Shown: positions 56,218 through 64,000 of the stretch, in pieces | How the letters are laid out: every line of letters begins with the position of its first letter | Numbering within the stretch: position 1 is the first letter of the stretch | From: Rhizobium mesosinicum | Lineage (GTDB): Bacteria; Pseudomonadota; Alphaproteobacteria; Rhizobiales; Rhizobiaceae | Assembly: GCF_019511345.1 (NCBI RefSeq) | Contig: NZ_JAEUAK010000001.1 | Location: 186,001 to 250,000 of the forward strand | Length of the DNA: 64,000 bases | Reading direction: 5' to 3' | Made by a program: the position numbers and the translations under genes | The notes under the pieces: generated by a model | The model's input: the letters and a program-made list of their open reading frames with translations, nothing else | What the model was told of the DNA's origin: nothing | Database searches by the model: none

Positions 56218-57738
56218 TTACCGATTGACCTGCTCGTACGCGTGGCCAGCACGCAGAACAGTCGCATCGTCAAACGAGCGGCCGGTGAACATGAGCCCGA
56301 CAGGCAAGCCCTTCACGTCATGGCAGGGTACGGAAATGGATGGATTTCCGGTCAGGTCGAAAGCAGCGCAGTTGCCGACCATGCTCATCGCCATCCGCAC
56401 GAACGACTTGCGATCTTCCTCGGGACTCTTGGGAACGGAGTGAGCCGTCTGCGGAGTCGTCGGCATGACTACGAGATCGTACTTTTCGAAGACCTTGTTG
56501 TAGATCTTGGTGAGCGCGTTCGCGAGATTGCGAGCACGACCGTAGAATACGCCCTGGTATTGCTCGGCCATGTAAGCCGCTACCAGGATGCCAGCTTTCG
56601 CCGTCGGGGAGAAGTCGCCGCCATGGCTCTTGATCCCGCGTCCCATGGCCGACATCAGACGGGTGTCATACCAGCCTTTGTTCTGCAGGCTGTGGTGACC
56701 AGCGTAGAAAGTCGTCACGCCGCCCTCGCCCGCGATGGAGTTCCATATGAACGGCACATCAAGGTGCTGGGGAACTGAGATTTCTTCGACGGTCGCCCCC
56801 AGCGAAGGGAGGAGCCTGATTGCCTCGCGAACGGAATAGTTCACATCTTCGCCGGCGAAAGGCATTTCGAAACCTTCCTTGACGACCGCGATCCTGAGAC
56901 CGCGGAGGTCACCCGTTAGCGCGCCGAGGTAATCCTGCACTTCGATCGACGACGGCTGACGGGGGTCGACGACATCGTGGTCCTTGCCAGCGATTACGGA
57001 CAGCATGAGCGCCGAGTCCTCGACAGTGCGGGAATGCGGGCCGATGTGATCAAGAGTTTGGTCGAAGCCAAGGATACCCGTGTATGGAACCAGTCCGTGC
57101 GTGGGCTTATGGCCGACGGTACCTGTCCAGGCAGCTGGGATTCGAATCGAGCCGCCTTGGTCCCCGCCCATGGCGATGTCGACCAGCCCCGTTCCCACTG
57201 CAATGGCCGAACCACCAGAAGAACCTCCGGCGGTGTATTCGGGGTTTGCCGGGTTGAGCATGATCCCATTGGCGCTGGTATGACCCGCGCCAGAAAAGGC
57301 AAAATCATCCGTATTGAGCATCGCGGTGATGTGGCCGCCTGCTTCAAGAATTCGGGTGACGATGGGTGCGTCCATCGTGGGCGTGAAGTCATAGAGCACC
57401 CTGGATGCGCCGGACATCGGAATGCCCGCGACCGTAATCGTGTCTTTGATGCCGATAGTCTTGCCGCTGAGCTTTCCTTTGACACCGGGCAGCTGAACGG
57501 AGCACAGCCGTGTTACGGCATTATAGGGGTCATCCTTGGGCTCGGGACGAACACCGATCGTCCTGATGGCCGGGACGCTTTCCCGGATTGGTTCCGGCGT
57601 CTGCTCGAGCCGGTCATAAAGCGACATGTTCTCGCAGACGAGTTCGTACATATCGTCAACCTCAGCCTCCGTGAGCTGGAGGTGGCGACGGTTACCCAGT
57701 TCGATGATGTCTGCTCTGGATGGGCGGCGTACAGGCAT
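56218..57738 (-). CDS. amidase (amidase-signature family)
   Basis: A 506-residue amidase with the Ser-cisSer-Lys triad: K98 in GIKDTITVAG, cis-Ser in GGSSGGSAIA (173-174), and nucleophile S197 in GGDQGGSIRIPAA. It hydrolyses an amide to acid and ammonia. The N-terminal 70 residues form an extra helical segment seen in some amidases of this group. Directly downstream of five ABC transporter genes (33-base gap to the last) and six bases before the hydrolase, it is in the same operon. Which amide is used is not readable. Confidence 0.9.
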   Translation of the reverse strand: MPVRRPSRADIIELGNRRHLQLTEAEVDDMYELVCENMSLYDRLEQTPEPIRESVPAIRTIGVRPEPKDDPYNAVTRLCSVQLPGVKGKLSGKTIGIKDTITVAGIPMSGASRVLYDFTPTMDAPIVTRILEAGGHITAMLNTDDFAFSGAGHTSANGIMLNPANPEYTAGGSSGGSAIAVGTGLVDIAMGGDQGGSIRIPAAWTGTVGHKPTHGLVPYTGILGFDQTLDHIGPHSRTVEDSALMLSVIAGKDHDVVDPRQPSSIEVQDYLGALTGDLRGLRIAVVKEGFEMPFAGEDVNYSVREAIRLLPSLGATVEEISVPQHLDVPFIWNSIAGEGGVTTFYAGHHSLQNKGWYDTRLMSAMGRGIKSHGGDFSPTAKAGILVAAYMAEQYQGVFYGRARNLANALTKIYNKVFEKYDLVVMPTTPQTAHSVPKSPEEDRKSFVRMAMSMVGNCAAFDLTGNPSISVPCHDVKGLPVGLMFTGRSFDDATVLRAGHAYEQVNR

Positions 57739-57771
57739 TGTACTGTTCCTTCTCTGGTTTTTTCTGGTTGG

Positions 57772-58461
57772 TTAGATTGTCAGGAATGACTTCACGTCCT
57801 CGACATCGACATCGTGGCACTTGGCAGTGCGCACAATGCGTCCTCGGTCGATCACGTGGAGCGTCTCGGATAGGTTCAGAGCAAAGCTGAGAACCTGTTC
57901 GGAAAACAGAATGGCGATGCCAAGCTCCCGGCCCAGGCGGCCAAGCGTTCTGGCGATCTCCTTGGTGATGGAAGGCTGGATACCTTCGGTCGGCTCATCG
58001 AGAATGAGCAGCTTGGGCTTGGAAACAAGGGCCCGTGCGATAGCGAGTTGCTGCTGCTGACCGCCTGAGAGCAGCCCGCCTTTGCGGGACCGCATTTCGG
58101 CTAGAACCGGGAAAAACTCATAGACGAAATCGGGGATGCTCTTGTAGCGACCGGTCTCGAGGCCCGTGCTGATGTTTTCCTCCACGGTAAGGCTCGGAAA
58201 GATCATTCGTCCCTGTGGAACGTAGGCCATTCCGGCCCTGACGCGACGGTAGCTCGGTTCCTTGGTGATGTCGTTCCCATCGAAGATGATGTTACCGCTC
58301 CGAACCGGCATCATGCCGATAACCGATTTGAGCAAGGTGCTCTTTCCCATGCCGTTGCGACCGACGATGGCAGACGTCCCGGTTCCTTCGATGGTCAAGG
58401 TGACACCTCGAACGACGGTGCTTCCACCATAACTGACTTCAACGTTCGAAAGCTCAAGCAT
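57772..58461 (-). CDS. branched-chain-type ABC transporter ATPase (LivF/UrtE-like)
   Basis: A 229-residue ATPase. Walker A GRNGMGKST near residue 30, signature LSGGQQQQLAIARAL, Walker B LLILDEPTEGIQ and the switch His replaced by Glu (LFSEQVLSFA), as in LivF-type proteins. The start I prefer, ATG 58461, has GGAG nine bases upstream and overlaps the end of the partner ATPase gene. Order and similarity fit a urea or short-amide importer (Urt/Fmd type). Confidence 0.9.
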   Translation of the reverse strand: MLELSNVEVSYGGSTVVRGVTLTIEGTGTSAIVGRNGMGKSTLLKSVIGMMPVRSGNIIFDGNDITKEPSYRRVRAGMAYVPQGRMIFPSLTVEENISTGLETGRYKSIPDFVYEFFPVLAEMRSRKGGLLSGGQQQQLAIARALVSKPKLLILDEPTEGIQPSITKEIARTLGRLGRELGIAILFSEQVLSFALNLSETLHVIDRGRIVRTAKCHDVDVEDVKSFLTI

Positions 58462-59275
58462 GGTGGTCATCTCCAAGGTAAACATCGATGACTAGCGGGT
58501 CGCGTTGGACCTGCTCGGCGGTCCCTTCGGACAGGACGCGCCCCTGATGGAGGACCGTGACTTTGGACGCTATCGAGGCAACGAATTCCATGTCATGCTC
58601 GATGACGATCAAGGTTCTGTCTGTCGCGATTTCTTTGAGAAGCTCAGCGGTCAGCTCGCGTTCGCGCGGAGACATACCTGCGACCGGTTCGTCCAACAGC
58701 AGGAGCTTGGAGTCCTGTAGCAGTAACATAGCAATCTCCAGCCATTGCTTTTGGCCGTGAGAGAGTTCGCCGGCATTTCTGGACAGGTCGGATGTAAGCC
58801 GCGCTCTATCCGCGACTTCAAGCACACGTCTTCGCACCTCGGCCGTACGGCGGTAGAAGAGCGACTGCCAGAGGCCATGGGTGTTCGGAAGCGAAATCTC
58901 CAGGTTCTCCGCTACCGTCAGATCTTCGTAGACGCTTGGAGCCTGGAATTTCCGTCCCACCCCGGCTCGTACGATCTGATACTCCGGCATCCCCGTGAGC
59001 TCCAAGTCACCGAACTTGATGCTGCCGGTAGTGGGGCGCGTCTTCCCGCAGATCATGTCGAGCAAGGTGGTCTTTCCCGCACCATTCGGCCCGATAACGA
59101 CGCGGAGCTCATTTGGCGCGATGTTCAGGGAAAGGTCCTCGACGGCGCGAAACCCGCCGAAGGAGACGCCGAGGTTTTCGATAACCAGCGCGCCGGCGCG
59201 CGCAGCTATGGCATCCGTTCCAGCGATCATCATCGGCATGTCCATATTGCTGAAGGCTTGAATTGCGTCCGACAT
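58454..59275 (-). CDS. branched-chain-type ABC transporter ATPase (LivG/UrtD-like)
   Basis: A 273-residue ATPase with Walker A GPNGAGKTT near residue 62, signature LSHGQKQWLEIAMLL, Walker B LLLLDEPVAGMS and switch His in VIEHDMEFVA. LSHGQKQWLEI is the form found in UrtD. The extra N-terminal 28 residues precede the fold. Its stop overlaps the next ATPase gene; its start is two bases behind the permease gene. Confidence 0.9.
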   Translation of the reverse strand: MSDAIQAFSNMDMPMMIAGTDAIAARAGALVIENLGVSFGGFRAVEDLSLNIAPNELRVVIGPNGAGKTTLLDMICGKTRPTTGSIKFGDLELTGMPEYQIVRAGVGRKFQAPSVYEDLTVAENLEISLPNTHGLWQSLFYRRTAEVRRRVLEVADRARLTSDLSRNAGELSHGQKQWLEIAMLLLQDSKLLLLDEPVAGMSPRERELTAELLKEIATDRTLIVIEHDMEFVASIASKVTVLHQGRVLSEGTAEQVQRDPLVIDVYLGDDHHA

Positions 59276-59277
59276 GG

Positions 59278-60321
59278 CTACGCCTCCTGCCGTTTGAAGA
59301 GCCGAGCTGCCAAGTCACGCCACAGGCCGGCGATCCCGTTCGGCATGAAAGCGACGACAGCAATGAAGCAGCCGCCGAGGAAGAACAGCCAGGCCTCAGG
59401 GAACTGCTCCGAAAGGTACGACTTGAGAAAGCCGACCAGGACAGCGCCGGCAACGGCACCAACCGCAGACATCCTTCCGCCGACGGCAGCATAGATGACC
59501 ATTTCCACCGAAATGACAGTACCGACGATGGTTGGCGTTACCAAACCCACCTGCAGGGTAAACATCGCTCCGCCGATGGAAGAAAGGAGTGCGGCGAATG
59601 CGAAAACTGCGGCTTTCATCAGGGCCGTATCGTAGCCCGAGAAACGAACACGATCTTCTCTGTCGCGAATTGCGATGATGATCTTACCCAACCGTGTCTT
59701 CACCAGACCGATTGATGCTGCCATGGCCGCCAGCAAGAGCATCACTTGGATAGAGTACATCACAAGGACGGTCTCGTCCGAGAAGAGGTCGTAGCCAGCG
59801 ATCGTGGAGAAATCGGTGATACCGTTAGCGCCTCCGGTCACGGCCTGTTGGCCGACCAGGAGGATACTCGCCGTCAGCGCGAGCACGAGCGTGACGATCG
59901 CGAAATAGACCCCGTTAACCCGCTTTCTGAAAAGGAGGAAGGCGAATGGGAAGGACAACAGAATCGGCACGGCAACAATCATGCAAATGGTGAATGCCAA
60001 GCTTTGGAATGGCCGCCACCAAAGCGGCAGCGTTTCGATGCCGCTCCACCCCATGAAGTCCGGCAGTTCTCCACCTGTCGCCTCCAGCTTGAGATATATG
60101 GCCAACGCGTAGCCACCGATGCCGAAGAAAATGCCCTGCCCCAGGCTGAGGATACCGCAGTAACCCCAGGTGACCACGATGCCGAGGGCGACGAACGCGA
60201 AGGCAAGGTACTTGCCCAGGTTCTGGAGCCAAAATGGATCCAGAATGAGGGGCGCGAACCCGAGAATCGCGGCAGTCAGAATCACCGAAACGAAATCGGC
60301 TTTGATTTTTGTCGGTTCCAT
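59278..60321 (-). CDS. branched-chain-type ABC permease (LivM/UrtC-like)
   Basis: A 347-residue membrane permease with about ten helices. It has the family segments NLGKYLAFAFVALGIVVTWGYCGILSLGQGIFFGIGGYA and a loop REDRVRFSGYDTALMKAAVF (the ATPase-coupling loop). The long periplasmic insertion is as in UrtC. Three bases from the preceding permease gene in the operon. Confidence 0.9.
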   Translation of the reverse strand: MEPTKIKADFVSVILTAAILGFAPLILDPFWLQNLGKYLAFAFVALGIVVTWGYCGILSLGQGIFFGIGGYALAIYLKLEATGGELPDFMGWSGIETLPLWWRPFQSLAFTICMIVAVPILLSFPFAFLLFRKRVNGVYFAIVTLVLALTASILLVGQQAVTGGANGITDFSTIAGYDLFSDETVLVMYSIQVMLLLAAMAASIGLVKTRLGKIIIAIRDREDRVRFSGYDTALMKAAVFAFAALLSSIGGAMFTLQVGLVTPTIVGTVISVEMVIYAAVGGRMSAVGAVAGAVLVGFLKSYLSEQFPEAWLFFLGGCFIAVVAFMPNGIAGLWRDLAARLFKRQEA

Positions 60322-60324
60322 GGC

Positions 60325-61227
60325 CTAGCTCCGCGTCTTGGGGCTGAACAGGCCACTTGGCCTGATGTAGAGCGCGAACACGACGAGAGCCAAAACGGCG
60401 ACCTTCGCCATGGTATTGCTGGTCACGTACTCCAGCACGGTTTGGAACTGGGCGATTGTGAAACTCGATGCGACAGTACCAACGAGACTGGCGACGCCTC
60501 CAAAGACCACAACGACGAACGCGTCGACCACATATGCCTGCCCGGTTCCCGGGTTCGTTGAGCCAATCATCGTGAACACTGCCCCGGCGATACCAGCAAG
60601 ACCGGCTCCAAGAGCGAAGACCGTTGCATCCACTTGGCCGGTGTTGATACCGACGGCAGAACTCATCGCCCGGTGTTGTGTTACTGCCCGCGCCCTCAGG
60701 CCGACCCGCGTTCGGAAGAAGAGCAGATAGACAAGGAACGCCACTACCAGCGTGAGTCCGACGATGAAAATCCGATTGATGGGCAGGTCGAGACCCGGCA
60801 TTGGCTGCCATGCTCCCGCGAGCCACGGTGCCAATGGAACCGATACTTCCTGAGCTCCGAAGACTGAACGGTAGGTTTGCTGAAGGATCAGACTCAATCC
60901 CCACGTCGCCAGCAAGGTATCGAGTGGCCGTCTATAAAAAAACCGGACGAAGCCACGTTCCAGACCGTATCCCGCCGCAAAGCAAACTACAAATGCCAGC
61001 GGGATTGCGATGAGCAGATAGTAGTCCATCCATCCTTGGAGAAACTGCCCGAAAAATCGGGCAGTGAGATAAGTGGTGTAGGCACCCAAGGTCATGAGTT
61101 CGCCGTGGGCCATGTTAATGACGCCCATCAGGCCGAAGACGACAGCGAGACCGAGCGACATTAGCAGCAGGATCGTGAATAGGCTTAGCCCGTTGAACGC
61201 CTGCGTCAGAAAAATGAAAACGTTCAT
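60325..61227 (-). CDS. branched-chain-type ABC permease (LivH/UrtB-like)
   Basis: A 300-residue membrane permease. Early GLSLFTILLLMSLGLAVVFGLMGVINMAHGELMTLGAY is the LivH/UrtB signature, and the coupling loop is QHRAMSSAVGINTGQVDATVFALGAGLAGIAGA. UrtB often has a long N-terminal extension; it is missing here, closer to LivH or Fmd-type amide permeases. Confidence 0.9.
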   Translation of the reverse strand: MNVFIFLTQAFNGLSLFTILLLMSLGLAVVFGLMGVINMAHGELMTLGAYTTYLTARFFGQFLQGWMDYYLLIAIPLAFVVCFAAGYGLERGFVRFFYRRPLDTLLATWGLSLILQQTYRSVFGAQEVSVPLAPWLAGAWQPMPGLDLPINRIFIVGLTLVVAFLVYLLFFRTRVGLRARAVTQHRAMSSAVGINTGQVDATVFALGAGLAGIAGAVFTMIGSTNPGTGQAYVVDAFVVVVFGGVASLVGTVASSFTIAQFQTVLEYVTSNTMAKVAVLALVVFALYIRPSGLFSPKTRS

Positions 61228-61265
61228 TCGCTTCCCTTTCTAGATTTAGCCAGACGCTTTTTGCT

Positions 61266-62453
61266 TCAGCTTTTCAGGAAGGGGTTTGGCTCCATCGGCT
61301 CGGATTCGAGGATGATGTCAAACTGGCCGTCGCTCCTGGAGCGACCGACACGGATGCGTTTGATCATGTGGTGGTTCGTCGGGTGAATCTTGACGAGACC
61401 CTCCGGTGCGTTGAACTCCAGGCCCGACGACGCCTCAACTACGGCCGAAACGTCGAACGAACCTGCTTTCTCGACGGCGAGCTTCCAAAGATAGACAGAG
61501 CTGTAGGCGCACTCCATCGGATCGCCGATGACACGGTTCTCGCCGTACTTCGCCTTGAAGGCAGCCACGAACCGCTCGTTTTCGGGGTTCTTCACGCTCT
61601 GGAAGTATCCCATGCAGGAGTAGATGCCTTCGGCGTTCTCCCTGCCAATGCCGTCGATCTCGTTTTCGGAGATGTTGTTCGAGAGGATATTCTGGACGGT
61701 GCCATCGAGGCCCGCTGCTTTCAATTGCTTGCAAAGCGCCACGTTGCTGCCGCCGACGACGATCGAGTAGATCCAATCGGGCTTTGCTTCCTTGATTTTC
61801 GTGACGATGGAGGAAAACTCACCGTGGCCAAGCGGAACGAAGTCCTCGCCCACAACCGTTCCTCCGAGCTCCTTAATCTTGTTCTTGGCGATCTGCGCGC
61901 AGGTCCTCGGGTAGTCATAGTCGGAACCGATGATGAAGAAGGTCTTTCCGTTCTGCTTGGACATGAACTCGACGGAGGGGATGACGGACTGGCTCGCTTC
62001 TTGGGAAGTGTAGAACACCCGGGGATCTTCCTCTCGACCCTCGTAGAAGGTCGGGTAATAGAGCAAGCCTTTGTATTGCTTAACCGCCGGAAGGATTGCC
62101 CGGCGCGACGCGGATGTGTAGCACCCGACTATCGCTGCCACCTTGTCACGCTGAAGCAGTTTACGAGCCTTCTCCGCATGGGTAGGGAAGTCGCTGGCAC
62201 CATCCTCGATCACGGCTTCGATCTGCCGACCAAGGACGCCACCATTCGCGTTGATTTCGTCGACGGCGAATTTCTCCGCCTCCATCAGGGCCACCTCGGA
62301 AATGGCCAAGGTTCCCGTCAGTGAATGCAGCAGACCGAGCTTGACCGTGTCGGCAGCGCGGGCGATTTGGGGCAGAAGGCCAGTTCCCGCTGTCGCGGCG
62401 AAGACCGAGGCGGAAAGACCGGTTTTAAGAAGATTACGGCGAGTGAAGGTCAT
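61266..62453 (-). CDS. ABC transporter amide/urea-type substrate-binding protein
   Basis: A 395-residue periplasmic binding protein (type 1 fold). The leader TRRNLLKTGLSASVFAATAG with cleavage near ARAAD is a Tat-like signal. The mature part has LGLLHSLTGTLAISEVALMEAE, VGCYTSASRRAILPAVKQY and LLYYPTFYEGREEDP, motifs of the UrtA/FmdD/AmiC group that bind urea and short-chain amides. It heads the operon that contains the amidase. The promoter lies in the region shared with the divergent LysR gene. Confidence 0.9.
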   Translation of the reverse strand: MTFTRRNLLKTGLSASVFAATAGTGLLPQIARAADTVKLGLLHSLTGTLAISEVALMEAEKFAVDEINANGGVLGRQIEAVIEDGASDFPTHAEKARKLLQRDKVAAIVGCYTSASRRAILPAVKQYKGLLYYPTFYEGREEDPRVFYTSQEASQSVIPSVEFMSKQNGKTFFIIGSDYDYPRTCAQIAKNKIKELGGTVVGEDFVPLGHGEFSSIVTKIKEAKPDWIYSIVVGGSNVALCKQLKAAGLDGTVQNILSNNISENEIDGIGRENAEGIYSCMGYFQSVKNPENERFVAAFKAKYGENRVIGDPMECAYSSVYLWKLAVEKAGSFDVSAVVEASSGLEFNAPEGLVKIHPTNHHMIKRIRVGRSRSDGQFDIILESEPMEPNPFLKS

Positions 62454-62620
62454 CGATATGTTCCCTTGTTGATCTTTTGATGCTCACGGTAACGACGACC
62501 TCGCTCGCAGCCGCGGGTGCGGCTTCGCTGCATGGACTGTCGTCCGCCCCGCTTCCCAGTTTTTTTGTTCGAGGCTGGATTTTGTGAAAGCAATGTGACG
62601 GTAGCGACGACCTATTTATT

Positions 62621-62637
62621 TAACAAATGATTTGTTA
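62621..62637. promoter_or_regulatory. perfect 17-bp palindrome, likely LysR operator
   Basis: TAACAAAT-G-ATTTGTTA is a perfect inverted repeat located between the divergent LysR and amide-transporter operons, 68 bases before the LysR start I prefer and 168 before the transporter start. Size, symmetry and position fit a LysR-type recognition site. Confidence 0.55.
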
Positions 62638-62705
62638 CCATGGGTCCTATGAAGCAATCCGATAATTCCTTAAAGGTTGCATATTCACACTGCAGGGCAC
62701 AGACA

Positions 62706-63593
62706 ATGGACTTCGACCAGTTGCGGGCATTCGTCGTTATTGCGGAGGAAGGGCACCTCGGAAGAGCCTCCGATAAGCTCAACCTAACTCAATCCGCCGT
62801 CTCCAAAAGATTGAAATCGCTGGAAGATATTGCTGGAAGACCCCTTTTTCTGCGGTCGCGGGAAGGGATGACGATTACCGCGTTCGGCACTGCTCTTCTT
62901 CCACACGCACGGCACGCGTTGGAAGCCATGCGCAAAGTGCGGGATCTTGTGGTTCCCGCAAAAAGCGTAGTCAGGGGCATCGTCGATATCGGCACTATCA
63001 TCGATCCAGAGAGCTTGAGGCTCGGGCCGCTCCTGAGGTTGATGGCCGAACTACATCCGGAGCTCACGGTGCGCGTTGTGCACGGCACGACTGGAGACGG
63101 GATCAAAGGGGTGTCTTCCAAGAGACTGGATGCTGCGTTCTGCCTCGGAGAGATCGACGACGCGCATTTAGCGACGATACCGCTTTCTACCGAGCGTTAT
63201 GCGGTTGCGATACCCACACGATGGCTAGGCAAGCTTCCCCATAACACAGCCGAAGAAATCGCCGCGTTACCGTGGGTCGGCGTGTCGGAAGGCAGTTCGC
63301 AGATCGCTCTCTTTAAGAGGTTGTTCGGCCCGACCGGAATGCCGATCTTTGCCGCAGAGGCCGATCAGGAGTCATCTATTATCAGCCTTGCACGGGCAGA
63401 AGTCGGCGCATGTTTGATCAGGAGGAATTTGCTTTCTGACCCGACATTCGCGCAGGGGCTCTCGATCCTTCCGCAATTCGAATTATTCGCCCCGTTAAAC
63501 ATAATCGTACGCGCCGGGGACAGGAAGCGAGCGGAGATTGTTGCGCTCGCCGCATCACTTTCGAGAATCTGGAAAGCGGAAGCGGAACTCTAA
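62706..63593 (+). CDS. LysR family transcriptional regulator of the amide operon
   Basis: A 295-residue LysR protein. DNA-binding part: MDFDQLRAFVVIAEEGHLGRASDKLNLTQSAVSKRLKSLE, then FLRSREGMTITAFG; effector domain from about 90 (VDIGTIIDPESLRLGPLLRLMAELHPELTVRVVHG). ATG 62706 fits the family start with AGGG upstream; ATGs at 62640 and 62649 would add an unusual leader. Divergent from the transporter-amidase operon, with which it likely shares a palindromic operator. Its stop overlaps the convergent glycerate kinase stop in CTAA. Confidence 0.88.
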   Translation: MDFDQLRAFVVIAEEGHLGRASDKLNLTQSAVSKRLKSLEDIAGRPLFLRSREGMTITAFGTALLPHARHALEAMRKVRDLVVPAKSVVRGIVDIGTIIDPESLRLGPLLRLMAELHPELTVRVVHGTTGDGIKGVSSKRLDAAFCLGEIDDAHLATIPLSTERYAVAIPTRWLGKLPHNTAEEIAALPWVGVSEGSSQIALFKRLFGPTGMPIFAAEADQESSIISLARAEVGACLIRRNLLSDPTFAQGLSILPQFELFAPLNIIVRAGDRKRAEIVALAASLSRIWKAEAEL

Positions 63594-64000
63594 GCGAGCG
63601 ATGCACCCAGCTTGAGCACTGCCGCGATATTTCTGGCAGCCGAACGGATGTTCCATGGTGCCTCCGCCAACGCCTCGCTAAGCAGGCATGGCCGCGTCAC
63701 ACTTGCAAAAGTTCCCGCAACCCCACTTGTTAAAACCTGATCCGCCCCTGCTCCAAGCGAACCAGAAAGGATGACGACGGGGACTCCCATTTCAAGGGCG
63801 ATCGAGCTCACGCCGACCGGGGTCTTCCCCATGACGGACTGCCCGTCGGTACGTCCCTCGCCGGTTATCACCAGATCAGCGCCTCTGATCTTCGACGCCA
63901 GATTGACAGCATCTGCGACGACCTTCCAACCCGGCCGCACATACGCATTTAAGGCGGCAATGAAACCAGCCGCTAGTCCTCCGCCTGCGCCACCGCCAAG
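63590..64000 (-). CDS. glycerate kinase, partial (C-terminal part)
   Basis: The 3' 136 codons of a gene that runs out of the window. The encoded part has GGGLAAGFIAALNAYVRPGW, ADLVITGEGRTDGQSVMGKTPVGVSSIA and VPVVILSGSLG, typical of the GlxK/GarK glycerate kinase family, which phosphorylates D-glycerate to 2-phosphoglycerate. Glycerate metabolism could take over glycolate-derived carbon from the haloacetate route upstream, but that link is inference. No start is visible in the window. Confidence 0.88.
   Translation of the reverse strand, partial: LGGGAGGGLAAGFIAALNAYVRPGWKVVADAVNLASKIRGADLVITGEGRTDGQSVMGKTPVGVSSIALEMGVPVVILSGSLGAGADQVLTSGVAGTFASVTRPCLLSEALAEAPWNIRSAARNIAAVLKLGASLA

Noticed and set aside
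1..64000. CRISPR array, tRNA or rRNA genes
   Set aside because: No regularly spaced repeats, and no tRNA-like or rRNA-like sequence noticed in any gap.

Overview
The window looks like a rhizobial chromosome or large replicon (Rhizobium/Agrobacterium type, Alphaproteobacteria). The evidence is GC-rich codon use, an SdhC-like redox adenylate cyclase of the S. meliloti CyaC type, a cyoABCD quinol oxidase with SURF1, several class III cyclase folds, and many ABC transporters. I see no tRNA, rRNA, CRISPR array or complete insertion sequence. Most of the window is densely packed core or near-core genes; one AT-richer accessory stretch lies at about 43.0-47.0 kb.

Layout. 0-2 kb: the end of an aromatic catabolism locus (pcaD, then a possible remnant of pcaC), an SDR dehydrogenase and a small membrane protein. 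2.4-14.3 kb: metallo-hydrolase, deacetylase, glycosyltransferase, CyaC-type cyclase, FkbM methyltransferase, a flavin disulfide-reductase-like protein divergent from an Rrf2 regulator, a methyltransferase, a DUF3095 protein, a nucleotide-sugar dehydrogenase and a soluble cyclase. 14.4-20.4 kb: a five-module oligopeptide-type ABC importer (fused double ATPase, binding protein, two permeases). 20.5-27.6 kb: three glycosyltransferases, a 904-residue ABC exporter whose ATPase motifs are all degenerate, and a cyclic-nucleotide-binding protein. 27.6-34.4 kb: an MFS transporter, then cyoABCD and SURF1. 34.4-43.0 kb: a tandem-PAS hybrid kinase, a flavoprotein, an aldose epimerase-like protein and a pair of ABC exporter half-transporters.

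43.0-47.0 kb is an accessory patch: a phage-type adenine methyltransferase, a cysteine-triad (transglutaminase-like) protein, unknown small genes, probable frameshifts and long gene-poor gaps. Core genes resume with a class I fructose-bisphosphate aldolase and moaA. At 49.3-52.4 kb is a two-gene cassette: a GT4 glycosyltransferase with an unassigned C-terminal extension, overlapping a pentapeptide-repeat protein whose remainder reads like a superfamily 2 helicase that has lost its catalytic motifs. This is my best candidate for an undescribed system.

52.5-63.6 kb is a catabolic locus. A LysR regulator diverges, across a perfect 17-bp palindrome, from an amide/urea-type branched-chain ABC importer. 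Behind the importer come an amidase, a haloacetate-dehalogenase-like hydrolase that keeps the known fluoride-pocket residues, a MOSC protein and a 2Fe-2S flavin reductase. I read it as uptake and breakdown of a small amide, possibly halogenated or N-hydroxylated; the substrate is inference. The window ends inside a glycerate kinase gene.
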